7,360 nt of DNA from DASPTR01 sp964475545 (GCA_964475545.1 CAYYXF010000067.1:1-7360), one strand, 5' to 3'. Positions 1 through 5,519 are shown, numbered from the stretch's first letter. Translations and numbers: made by a program. Notes: generated by a model from the letters alone, not told the origin.

Positions 1-1206
1 CTAAACTACACCAGCATTCAAGAGGCAATAGACGCGCCTGAAACCTTGAATGGGCACACGATATTTGTCCAGGAAGGAACGTACAATGAAAACGTGGTAT
101 TAGGCAAATCATATCTGACCCTGATCGGAGAGAACAAGAGTTCAACAGTAATTGTTGGCAGTGGAAAAGGCGTTGCTGTTACTCTGAAAGCCAACAATAC
201 GCAAATCAAAGCGTTTACGGTTCAAAACGGAAGCTGCGGCATTGAAATGAGTCCTTGGACAGCTGGTCACGTCATTCAAGGCAACATCATATTGAACAAC
301 GATTATGGTGTTTCAGGGCACTATGACTGCGCTAACGTTAGCATTTGTGACAATATGATAACCTCCAACAATATTGCTGGTATAGAGATGCTTTTTTCTC
401 ACAGCATAATCCGCAACAATCTGATTTTCAACAATGGAAAGGGAGAGTTTCTCCAATATAGCTCTGGCATACTGATTGAGAGCGGCGTTTTCGACAGGAC
501 TATCTACTGCGTTGAAAACACAGTCTACGGCAACACTATAAAGAATCACAGAGTTGGAATAGAGGTAGCACAATACTCAGAGGAGAATCTTTTCGTCCAT
601 AACAATTTCGTTAACAACACGAAACAAGTTTCTGCTTCAGCAAGCCAATGGAATAACAGCGCAGTAGAGAATTATTGGAGCGACTATGTTGGAATAGACC
701 CGGACAATGATGGAATAGGAGATATCGCCTACAAGATAGACGATGTTGTTCAAGATGAGCATCCATTGGTGGGCATGTTTTCTGAGTTCAATGTTTCCAT
801 TCAGTTGGGAAAGAGTGAAAATGTGGCTGTCATCAGCAACTCCACTGTTTCGGATCTTGTCTTCTGCATCTGGCTCACTTCACCCTACAAAGGTCTTCAG
901 CCAGGGCAGTCATTTGTTGAGTTCTCTGCTACCGGGGAAAATGGAAGTGTCGGTTTCTGCAGGCTAATGATTCCAAGAACAGTACTCAATAGCTCAACAT
1001 ACCTCGTTCTAGTAGACTATGATCCCATAAACGCCACTGAGCTATCCGTCTCAAACAGCACCCACGTCTACCTATATTTCACATACGCCCACTCGACACA
1101 CGAAGTCATTGTAACAATCCCAGAGTCATCACTGCTGATTGTGCCATTGTTCACTATGGCGACAGTGCTAGCAGTTATAGCCTGCAAAAGAAAACGTACC
1201 AGATAA
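1..1206 (+). CDS. NosD-like parallel beta-helix surface protein, C-terminally anchored (5' end outside window)
   Basis: The frame is open from the first base, which encodes the usual opening of this family (TSIQEAIDA, then TIFVQEGTYNENV), so the start and any signal peptide lie upstream; a TTG at 46 is internal. 401 codons are visible. Codons about 15-220 are short repeats rich in N, G and I (NNYGV, NNLIFNN, GNTIKNHRVGIEV), typical of PbH1/NosD right-handed beta-helices. The block ends with the family landmark NYWSDY (codons 223-228) and the acidic DPDNDGIGD. A beta-rich domain with several N-glycosylation sequons follows (about 262-370). The last 29 residues are IPE, a hydrophobic helix (LLIVPLFTMATVLAVIA) and KRKR, which resembles an archaeal surface-protein anchor or PEF-CTERM-like sorting tail. 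I infer an extracellular, possibly carbohydrate-related protein attached to the membrane; substrate unknown. No copper-enzyme genes are nearby, so a role as nitrous oxide reductase accessory protein NosD is unlikely. Confidence 0.88.
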   Translation, partial: LNYTSIQEAIDAPETLNGHTIFVQEGTYNENVVLGKSYLTLIGENKSSTVIVGSGKGVAVTLKANNTQIKAFTVQNGSCGIEMSPWTAGHVIQGNIILNNDYGVSGHYDCANVSICDNMITSNNIAGIEMLFSHSIIRNNLIFNNGKGEFLQYSSGILIESGVFDRTIYCVENTVYGNTIKNHRVGIEVAQYSEENLFVHNNFVNNTKQVSASASQWNNSAVENYWSDYVGIDPDNDGIGDIAYKIDDVVQDEHPLVGMFSEFNVSIQLGKSENVAVISNSTVSDLVFCIWLTSPYKGLQPGQSFVEFSATGENGSVGFCRLMIPRTVLNSSTYLVLVDYDPINATELSVSNSTHVYLYFTYAHSTHEVIVTIPESSLLIVPLFTMATVLAVIACKRKRTR

Positions 1207-1281
1207 TGCCCACTCTACATTTTCCTAGATAGAGTCTGTCTGCCATAGACACTGATATGAATAATTGGATCTGTCAAGAGG

Positions 1282-1461
1282 CTACTCATATCGAATTAGG
1301 TAGATTGGCTTGTTTGCCTCCTTTTTCTTCTGTTCTGATGTAATGTCTTTCAAGAATTTTGATTGCGGTATTTGTACCGTGGTCTCTTCTCCGATCCGTA
1401 CAGATATTGCAGCAGAGGACAGTTGATCATTGGTGCTGGTGCCCTTTGGTTCTTTCTTCAT
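1282..1461 (-). CDS. 59-aa hypothetical protein
   Basis: A short minus-strand frame opens with ATG at 1461 (MKKEPKGTSTND) and ends at TAG (1282-1284). The product is basic and hydrophilic, with no cysteines and no membrane segment. The middle (SAAISVRIGEETTVQIPQ) looks like a beta-strand pair, followed by SKFLKDITSEQKKKEANK and a C-terminal YLIRYE strand, so a small folded domain is plausible. I do not recognise the family. Support for a real gene is a TATA-like TTAATATA about 25 bases upstream of the ATG (plus strand 1483-1490), the right distance for leaderless archaeal transcription; no Shine-Dalgarno is visible. It fills an otherwise empty gap between two convergent genes. Chance ORFs of this length are common, so confidence is moderate. 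Confidence 0.45.
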   Translation of the reverse strand: MKKEPKGTSTNDQLSSAAISVRIGEETTVQIPQSKFLKDITSEQKKKEANKPIYLIRYE

Positions 1462-1482
1462 CTCTAATCGAGCACTTACATG

Positions 1483-1499
1483 TATATTAAGACTTAATA
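1483..1499 (-). promoter_or_regulatory. TATA-like box overlapping a 7-bp palindrome upstream of the 59-aa ORF
   Basis: On the minus strand TTAATATA lies about 21-29 bases before the ATG at 1461. The plus-strand sequence 1485-1499 is an inverted repeat, TATTAAG-A-CTTAATA, with perfect 7-bp arms and a 1-bp centre that overlaps the TATA-like box. A repressor site over the TATA box is a normal archaeal arrangement. However, arms of this length in AT-rich DNA are expected several times by chance in 7 kb, so an operator is only a suggestion. Confidence 0.35.
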
Positions 1500-1641
1500 A
1501 ACATTTTCAGAGAACTGTAGGACGCCAAGACAGAGCTTCGTATCCTAATTCAGATTCCCCTAGCGCGGGTTCACAATAGCTACAAGGGCCCTATACAAGT
1601 TTGGAGTTGAGAATAGAAGAAGTCAGGTTGCTGTGTGGTTC

Positions 1642-1929
1642 TTATCTTATTTTTCTCAGGGCATTGAAGCCTATTAGTCGAATTTGGGTTCCGCACTTGT
1701 TGCATTGTATTATTAGCTCTTCCAAGCAGTTGTCTTTCATTACTGGCTCTAAGATTGCGTATGTGCTTTCTGTTTGATCATCCGGGGATATCTCAATCTG
1801 GCATTTGGGGCATCTGAACTCTCCTCTTCCCTTCAGCCCTGCAAGGTCAATTGTGTGGAATCTGATTCCCTGCAATGCCAACGTCCCTTGTTTCACTGTG
1901 ACTACACGATTACTTAAGGTCTGGCGCAC
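1642..1929 (-). CDS. 95-aa zinc-ribbon protein of unknown function
   Basis: The frame runs from GTG at 1929 to TAA. Two CxxC knuckles are visible, CPKC at residues 40-43 and CNKC at 76-79, separated by about 32 residues that include a strand-like stretch (YAILEPVM). This is the layout of a single zinc ribbon. An extra cysteine at 68 is probably not a ligand. The N-terminal 35 residues (KQGTLALQGIRFHTIDLAG) have no recognisable motif. No catalytic residues are visible, so a nucleic-acid or protein-binding role is the usual guess for such archaeal ribbons. The start is uncertain: GTG at 1929 has a weak GGGTG seven bases upstream and no TATA-like box at -25, and a second in-frame GTG occurs at codon 12. 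The likely promoter and a T-tract terminator separate it from the 54-aa ribbon gene upstream, so it is probably its own unit. Confidence 0.72.
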   Translation of the reverse strand: MRQTLSNRVVTVKQGTLALQGIRFHTIDLAGLKGRGEFRCPKCQIEISPDDQTESTYAILEPVMKDNCLEELIIQCNKCGTQIRLIGFNALRKIR

Positions 1930-1950
1930 AAAACACCCTATTACCAGACC
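1918..1950 (-). repeat. Inverted repeat placing the GTG start of the 95-aa gene in its loop
   Basis: GGTCTGG (1918-1924) and CCAGACC (1944-1950) are perfect complementary 7-bp arms around a 19-base loop. In the minus-strand transcript the loop would carry the GGGTG Shine-Dalgarno-like bases and the GTG start codon, while the 3' arm covers codons 3-5. If transcribed from further upstream, this could modulate initiation. An adjacent GC-rich imperfect hairpin (1949-1991: CCAGC-GTGC pairing with GCAC-TA-GCTGG) shares two bases with it, so the two structures would largely exclude each other at the base of the stem. Both are observations of pairing only. Confidence 0.35.
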
Positions 1951-2003
1951 AGCGTGCGCGAGACGAGTTCGGCCTGCGGGGCACTAGCTGGAAGGTTTGG
2001 ATT

Positions 2004-2020
2004 TGAAAATAGAAAAAAGC
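2004..2020 (-). terminator. T-tract terminator after the 54-aa zinc-ribbon gene
   Basis: About 25 bases past the TAA of the 54-aa gene the minus strand reads CTTTTTTCTATTTTC, two runs of T with no strong hairpin before them. Oligo-T tracts of this type are sufficient for archaeal RNA polymerase termination. It separates this gene from the 95-aa gene further downstream. Confidence 0.5.
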
Positions 2021-2044
2021 TGGGAAGTTATGTTTTCGCTGAAC

Positions 2045-2209
2045 TTAGATTTTTCTCTTGTTTAGTACTGATCTGAAGCTTTTTCCACAACACTGGAAGA
2101 GTCCGATCGTGAGTTCTGTTCTCTTGCCGCTCTTGTCTTTTCTACCAGCCATCTTCCAAGTCTTCTTAGGGGTACTGACTTCTCTTTTGCACTTAGGACA
2201 TTTTGCCAT
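2045..2209 (-). CDS. 54-aa basic zinc-ribbon protein with collapsed second knuckle
   Basis: ATG at 2209 gives MAKCPKCKREVSTPKKTW, a start typical of small archaeal zinc ribbons; a longer in-frame option from ATG 2287 adds 26 residues without ribbon character and overlaps the preceding gene, so I prefer the short form. The first knuckle is C4-x2-C7. The basic middle (KTWKMAGRKDKSGKRTELTIGLF) resembles a small archaeal ribbon family whose second knuckle I recall as CPKCGK-F. Here that site is FQCCGKSF: cysteines 40 and 41 are adjacent, as though the two residues between them were lost by a clean 6-base deletion. The remaining C-terminus (FRSVLNKRKI) is intact. The protein is strongly basic, so nucleic-acid binding is plausible. 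A TATA-like box and a perfect inverted repeat lie upstream and a T-tract follows, which suggests an independent unit. Function unknown. Confidence 0.72.
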   Translation of the reverse strand: MAKCPKCKREVSTPKKTWKMAGRKDKSGKRTELTIGLFQCCGKSFRSVLNKRKI

Positions 2210-2228
2210 GAAACCACTTTTCAAACAA

Positions 2229-2250
2229 TATGTCCTTATGGACATAAAAG
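2229..2250 (-). promoter_or_regulatory. Promoter of the 54-aa gene with inverted repeat
   Basis: The minus strand carries CTTTTATG (2243-2250), TATA-like, about 38 bases before the ATG at 2209, which predicts a leader of roughly 12 bases. It overlaps a perfect inverted repeat at 2229-2246 (TATGTCC-TTAT-GGACATA, 7-bp arms, 4-bp spacer). The repeat would sit between the TATA-like box and the expected transcription start, a typical repressor position. Significance against chance is modest. Confidence 0.4.
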
Positions 2251-2273
2251 GTTTTTCACATCTGAAGGAAAGG

Positions 2274-2594
2274 TCATATCCATCCAAGCGTTTTCCAGAT
2301 TAGCAACCCTATTGAGAAACTGACTAGCATGGCAAAAAGCATGATCTTGTAGATGCCAGAACGGGAGGCCACTTCCCGTTTGGCCGTTATTGTCTTCCGT
2401 GTCATTCTCCACAGAAATTCTGCTCCGATCAACTAAGCTGCTGTTTCAGCTACAATCACTCCGATAGCATATGTAGACCAATCGATACGAGGGGGTCGCG
2501 GTGGAGGAATATCTGCGTAAACGGGAGAAACAATTAGGAAGATGGCAAGAGTCAGAGGGAGAACTCCCATTATCAGCGTCTTCCTTTTTAACAT
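2274..2594 (-). pseudogene. Small two-helix membrane protein gene split by an in-frame TAG
   Basis: ATG at 2594 starts a signal peptide (MLKRKTLIMGVLPLTLAIFL, cleavage probably after VYA), then a proline-rich stretch (DIPPPRPPRIDW) and the start of a membrane helix, STYAIGVIVAETAA. TAG follows at 2433-2435. Reading on in the same frame gives 52 more codons before TGA (2274-2276): LIGAEFLWRMTRKT completes the same helix and its basic flank, a polar loop follows (ITAKREVASRSG), then a second helix (IMLFAMLVSFSIGLLIW). The downstream half has no stop, normal composition and correct membrane-protein logic, so the two halves are one gene. The stop falls in the middle of the first transmembrane helix. 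Either this is a single-base nonsense mutation (for example TTG or AAG to TAG) or amber is read through. Without readthrough the product is a 53-aa fragment. A TATA-like TGTAATATC at 2628-2635 lies upstream. Function of the family unknown. Confidence 0.75.
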
Positions 2595-2819
2595 CAGAGA
2601 ACACGACTGACTTCTGAGTTGCATACTGTAATATCTGGCACTGGCAATTCAAAACTCTATGCCTACGAACAGCATGGTACTGGAAACTGGATCGGTTTTA
2701 TTTCTTCTTCGCGTGCGCCACTAGGTACGCTAGATTTCTTGGGCTCTTGACGTGTAACTATGATGTGCTAGACCAGCAGACTGTGCCTGATTGTTCAGAT
2801 CAAAAAGAGATAGTACATT

Positions 2820-2832
2820 AGAAAAAAGAAGA
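2820..2832 (-). terminator. T-tract terminator after the dockerin gene
   Basis: The minus strand reads CTTCTTTTTTCTAA beginning about 20 bases beyond the TAG of the dockerin protein gene. This is a pyrimidine-rich archaeal-type terminator without a clear hairpin. Its position supports the TAG at 2851-2853 as a true stop. Confidence 0.5.
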
Positions 2833-2850
2833 TTAAGGTTTGGTTCGGGG

Positions 2851-3453
2851 CTACGTATACACTTTTCCAAAGTTCTGAGCTATTATTCTGATGTCGTGTG
2901 CATTCACTTTGCCGTCGTCGTTTTCGTCAGCTACAGAATTCCACCTATTCTGTCCTAGGTAGGAGCCGAATGCAAGGGCTGCGAGTGCAATGTCTTTTAC
3001 GTCGACTTTTCCGTCGCAGTTTATGTCTCCAGGCATCCTGACCTTGATGATGTCGCTTCCTCCGAAAGCCGTTCCATCATTGAATTTTCCGGTTATGGTT
3101 AAGGTTACACTGCCAAACTTCACGCCTTTGGAAAGCACAAGTGCTGAAACCGCTGTTCTGTTGAATTTCACAATCAAACCTGAAACGCCGTCGTGCTCAT
3201 GGTCTGCCTCTGCAAGGACAGTATCATTTAGCATCACGGTGGAAACATTTATGTCAGCAGCGTTGTAGCCTTCAGGCAGCTCAATGTGGGCGGTAATCCA
3301 GTTGCCTTTGCTTTTCAGGTTCAGCGTGCCTGGGTTAACATCAATAGTCGCAGAAACAGCGGCAAAGACGGTTTCAGACGCCAATGTTGCCCCTATTGCT
3401 GAGAATGTATACAGAACCACGAATATCACTGCTAAAATGGCCTTTTTCTTCAT
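2851..3453 (-). CDS. Secreted dockerin-domain protein
   Basis: ATG at 3453 (MKKKAILAVIFVVLYTFSAI) is preferred to a TTG eight codons upstream because a purine-rich Shine-Dalgarno precedes it and it begins the signal peptide directly. The product is 200 aa. Residues 1 to about 31 are a signal peptide, cleaved near VFA. Residues about 33-139 form a beta-sandwich-like module (SATIDVNPGTLNLKSKGNWI, then ITAHIELPEGY, ending in LTITGKFNDGTAF) that I know from dockerin-linked archaeal and bacterial secreted proteins. Residues 141-197 are a type I-like dockerin with two calcium loops, D143-x-N-x-D-G-K-V-D...D154 and D176-x-N-x-D-G-K-V-N...D187. There is no membrane anchor. Dockerins bind cohesins outside the cell, but no cohesin is visible in this window, so the partner must be elsewhere. 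It probably takes part in an extracellular protein assembly; no catalytic domain is present. It ends with TAG. Confidence 0.85.
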   Translation of the reverse strand: MKKKAILAVIFVVLYTFSAIGATLASETVFAAVSATIDVNPGTLNLKSKGNWITAHIELPEGYNAADINVSTVMLNDTVLAEADHEHDGVSGLIVKFNRTAVSALVLSKGVKFGSVTLTITGKFNDGTAFGGSDIIKVRMPGDINCDGKVDVKDIALAALAFGSYLGQNRWNSVADENDDGKVNAHDIRIIAQNFGKVYT

Positions 3454-3512
3454 TCTCCTCTCTCCTCTTATGTTCAAATTCTATCATAAACCAGCTTCGA
3501 ATTGGCTTTTAT
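3454..3512 (-). promoter_or_regulatory. Promoter and Shine-Dalgarno of the dockerin gene
   Basis: On the minus strand ATAAAA (3507-3512), preceded by ACCC, is a plausible TATA box predicting a start near 3484 and a leader of about 30 bases. The bases just before the ATG (3454-3469) read AAGAGGAGAGAGGAG, a strong purine-rich ribosome binding site. A second AT-rich candidate (TATAATTAAAT) lies about 15 bases further upstream. Confidence 0.45.
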
Positions 3513-3671
3513 GGGTTTCTAGATTTAATTATAGAATAAAGTTCTATTCGGTATTGACCGCATGTTGTATCCTGATGGATTTTCTAGCCTCTCTTCAAAC
3601 GTCCCCCACTGTTCTTAAGAGCCTAGCCTGCTAGTATGCTACTATCACCTGACAGTGCAAGTATGTGCAGG

Positions 3672-3712
3672 GGCTAGCTACACTTGTCGCTGCAGAAACA
3701 GTGGCTAGCTAC
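3672..3712. repeat. 10-bp direct repeat GGCTAGCTAC downstream of desulforedoxin
   Basis: GGCTAGCTAC occurs at 3672-3681 and again at 3703-3712, 31 bp apart (start to start). Each copy contains the palindromes GCTAGC and TAGCTA. The second copy abuts the stop of the desulforedoxin gene. Nearby bases (3627-3646) hold further CTAG words. No flanking element is visible to suggest transposition. Confidence 0.5.
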
Positions 3713-3828
3713 TATTTCACGAGCTTCATGGGCTTTCCGCAGCACACAAGAGTGCCCTTTCCCGCTTCCAAAACCTTAACCCTGTTACCGCACACTTCGC
3801 ACAGATAAGTCTCCCCAATCTTCGTCAT
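3712..3828 (-). CDS. Desulforedoxin-like small iron protein (38 aa)
   Basis: ATG at 3828 gives MTKIGETYLCEVCGNRVKVL and ends GTLVCCGKPMKLVK, then TAG TAG. The length and every landmark match desulforedoxin (36 aa in Desulfovibrio gigas) and the N-terminal domain of desulfoferrodoxin: C10-x2-C13 and the adjacent pair C29-C30 are the four cysteines that hold one iron in a distorted rubredoxin-type centre, and the spacing VLEAGKGTLVCCG is characteristic. In desulfoferrodoxin this centre precedes a superoxide reductase domain; no such domain is encoded here, so this is the stand-alone form, presumably a one-electron carrier in oxygen or superoxide defence in an anaerobe (inference). The start is fixed by GAGGTGA four bases upstream, the best Shine-Dalgarno in the window. 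The tandem TAG TAG ending argues that TAG terminates translation here. Confidence 0.88.
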   Translation of the reverse strand: MTKIGETYLCEVCGNRVKVLEAGKGTLVCCGKPMKLVK

Positions 3829-3832
3829 TCTC

Positions 3833-3863
3833 TCACCTCGAAACTGCAGATTCTCTGAATCTG
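3833..3863 (-). promoter_or_regulatory. Shine-Dalgarno and upstream inverted repeat of desulforedoxin
   Basis: GAGGTGA (plus strand 3833-3839) is a near-perfect complement to the 16S 3' end, four bases from the ATG. Immediately upstream lies CAGATTC-TCT-GAATCTG (3847-3863), a perfect inverted repeat with 7-bp arms, positioned 19-35 bases before the start. It could be an operator near the transcription start or a short hairpin in the leader. Redox control would suit the gene, but nothing in the sequence shows it. Confidence 0.5.
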
Positions 3864-3990
3864 GAAATAGAGATGCAACATACGCTTAAGAATTTTCATT
3901 TGTTGCTTTCTAATTCTCCTAGGCTGGACGCCCAATTACAGTCGCACGAGGGTTCAACTCATAAAAGCAAGAACGCACATAAACTAACAT

Positions 3991-4266
3991 GTGGGAAAAT
4001 CAATGAACTCAAGTTTACTATCGCCGTGTAACTACTATTGCGGCAACTGCATTGTCTACAAGAAAGGAAAATGCCTAGGATGCTCAAGAGCAACCGAAAA
4101 GGCCCAAGCAGAGGGAAGAGTGTTCTGCGACATAGCCCTCTGCGCCAAAGACAAAAAGCTGGCTACGTGCTCCGACTGCAGAAGTTACCCATGCGAAAAA
4201 TACAATGACAGCATCTACGCCGCAAGCTTCATCAAATACATGAAAGACAAGCTCAAAGAACCATAA
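3991..4266 (+). CDS. DUF3795-type cysteine-rich protein
   Basis: The frame opens with GTG at 3991 (MGKSMNSSLLSPCNYYCGNC); ATG at 4003 is an equally good start with GGGA upstream. Ten cysteines occur in 91 residues: 13, 17, 20, 28, 31, 46, 51, 60, 63 and 68. The order CxxxCGxC, CxGC, then CDIxxCA, CxDC and YPCEKY is the signature of the DUF3795 family, small proteins found widely in archaea and anaerobic bacteria and assumed to bind metal; no biochemical role is established to my knowledge. No signal peptide or membrane helix, so cytoplasmic. A TATA-like ATAAAA at 3961-3966 predicts transcription from about 3990, giving an almost leaderless mRNA. A hairpin with T5 follows, which suggests a single-gene unit. 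Probable family assignment is firm; function is open. Confidence 0.82.
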   Translation: MGKSMNSSLLSPCNYYCGNCIVYKKGKCLGCSRATEKAQAEGRVFCDIALCAKDKKLATCSDCRSYPCEKYNDSIYAASFIKYMKDKLKEP

Positions 4267-4294
4267 TAGCCTACGTCAACACAAAGATGCGGTC

Positions 4295-4313
4295 AAAGCC
4301 CACATGGGTTTTT
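4295..4313 (+). terminator. Hairpin with T-tract after the DUF3795 gene
   Basis: AAAGCCC-ACAT-GGGTTTTT can pair as a seven-base stem (one G-U) with a four-base loop and ends in five T. It lies 29 bases after the stop of the upstream gene and well before the GH3 gene, as expected for a terminator. Confidence 0.4.
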
Positions 4314-4382
4314 CCAATTGCCCTGTATGCAGGCTCATCAAATAGTAACACAAATAAGTCATGTTTCAAGTGTTTACCTTAA

Positions 4383-5519
4383 ATGCTTCCCGAGAACAGT
4401 GGTTTTGACATCTTTCGGCCAATAATAGGCTCATGGTACGACTCTTTGAGGAACCCTGGTGAATCCCAAAAGCAAGTCCTCGCAGATCTGGCTAAGGAAT
4501 ATGCAAGAACAATCTACGGAAGAGACCACCATGCCAATGAGATTAGCGGAGTTGCTGAGTTCAGAGCGAATTTTCCCACCATGGACTACAGAAGCCTCAG
4601 ACCACATCTGGCTGAAGTAAGTGCAGGCAACTACAGTGCAATTCTCCCAGAGCCTCTGTTATGCTGGGTTATGACAAGAGGGTCAACAGGCCCAGCAAAA
4701 GTGCTACCTGCCACAAAGACACACCTTGAACAAATACTGACATGCGGGGCAAGAGCCCTCATAAACCATGCACTGAGGAAAAGGGACATTGGCCTTCTTG
4801 CTGGAAGGATCTTGAACCTCAACTTCCCATCTAACGTTCACACGATGACCGTCAACGGTCAGACAGTGACCTATGGCTACAGCTCCGGAACCTACGCGAG
4901 ACTCAACCCCATGTTGAACGAAATAGGTCTCCTTCCTAGACAGGAGGAAATAGACGCTCTGAGCCCAGGAATCACCAAGCAAGACTGGGAAAGAAGGTTT
5001 GAATTAGTCTACGAGAAGGCGACTGGCGAAAATGTGACCGCTGCAATGGGAGTCACCCCTGTCATTCTGGCTTTCGCAAAATACCTCAACAGAAAACATG
5101 GGAAGAAACCTAAGGAACTCTGGAACTTCAAGGCTCTTTTTTGCACAAGCGTCCGGAAGATTCAGTTCCGATATGCACCAACGCTTAGAAAATACTTCGG
5201 CGAAGTGCCTGTGGTCGAAATCTACAGCGCAACCGAAGGGGTTTTCGCGCAGCAGTTGGATGATCTTCCCTACGTCACACCGAATTACGACAAATACTTC
5301 TTCGAGGTTGAAACCAATCATGGAACAAGAATGCTACATGAACTTAAACGCGGGGAATGGGGCAGACTGATAGTGTCTTCATGCATGTTTCCAAGGTATG
5401 ACATCGGAGACATCATTGAAGCGGCTGGGAAAGACTATTTCCGCGTGGTTGGTCGACGTACTGCTTTGACGCTTCTGGAGCATAGGCTTTACAGACTTTT
5501 CTTTGGATGGTCAATCTAA
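4383..5519 (+). CDS. GH3-family acyl-adenylating enzyme, short form lacking the C-terminal subdomain
   Basis: ATG at 4383 starts a 378-aa protein; a TATA-like ACAAATAAG about 29 bases upstream and the absence of a Shine-Dalgarno suggest a leaderless mRNA. Motifs of the ANL/GH3 adenylate-forming fold appear in order: the phosphate-binding loop TRGSTGPAK (98-106), YSATEG (281-286, adenine/carboxylate motif) and RYDIGD (338-343, ribose-binding aspartate), then VVGRR (355-359). GH3 enzymes activate a carboxylic acid with ATP and often pass it to an amine or thiol; bacterial and archaeal members have no settled substrate. Plant GH3 proteins are about 550-600 aa and carry a C-terminal lid domain after the last motif; here the protein stops 19 residues later at RLFFGWSI, so the lid and its catalytic lysine are absent. 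This may be normal for an archaeal subgroup or a truncation. Its stop overlaps the convergent neighbour's stop. Confidence 0.8.
   Translation: MLPENSGFDIFRPIIGSWYDSLRNPGESQKQVLADLAKEYARTIYGRDHHANEISGVAEFRANFPTMDYRSLRPHLAEVSAGNYSAILPEPLLCWVMTRGSTGPAKVLPATKTHLEQILTCGARALINHALRKRDIGLLAGRILNLNFPSNVHTMTVNGQTVTYGYSSGTYARLNPMLNEIGLLPRQEEIDALSPGITKQDWERRFELVYEKATGENVTAAMGVTPVILAFAKYLNRKHGKKPKELWNFKALFCTSVRKIQFRYAPTLRKYFGEVPVVEIYSATEGVFAQQLDDLPYVTPNYDKYFFEVETNHGTRMLHELKRGEWGRLIVSSCMFPRYDIGDIIEAAGKDYFRVVGRRTALTLLEHRLYRLFFGWSI

Noticed and set aside
1..1206. Assignment as NosD of nitrous oxide reductase maturation
   Set aside because: The beta-helix resemblance is generic. The C-terminal anchor and the lack of nosZ, nosF or nosY nearby point to a general surface protein.
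1555..1595. tRNA-like piece (GCGCGGGTTCA) suggestive of a tRNA 3' end or att site
   Set aside because: The bases after GGGTTCA do not close a T-arm and no acceptor stem or anticodon arm can be drawn around it.
1945..1991. Possible tRNA or snoRNA in the GC-rich segment containing GAGTTCGGCC
   Set aside because: No seven-base acceptor pairing, no proper T-loop and no C/D box pair are present. Only imperfect hairpins can be drawn.
2274..2594. General reassignment of TAG to a sense codon in this genome
   Set aside because: Several genes here end at TAG followed by T-tracts, a second TAG or unrelated sequence, so TAG acts as a stop in most cases.
2446..2652. 68-aa minus-strand frame
   Set aside because: It overlaps the split membrane-protein gene in another frame, and its translation shows no signal peptide, helix or family-like pattern.
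3284..3634. 116-aa plus-strand frame opposite the dockerin gene and its promoter
   Set aside because: It is antisense to the signal peptide and beta module of a clearly recognisable gene and has no start signals of its own.
3672..3712. Target-site duplication or insertion-sequence ends at the GGCTAGCTAC pair
   Set aside because: Only 21 bp separate the copies, with no inverted ends or transposase remnant.
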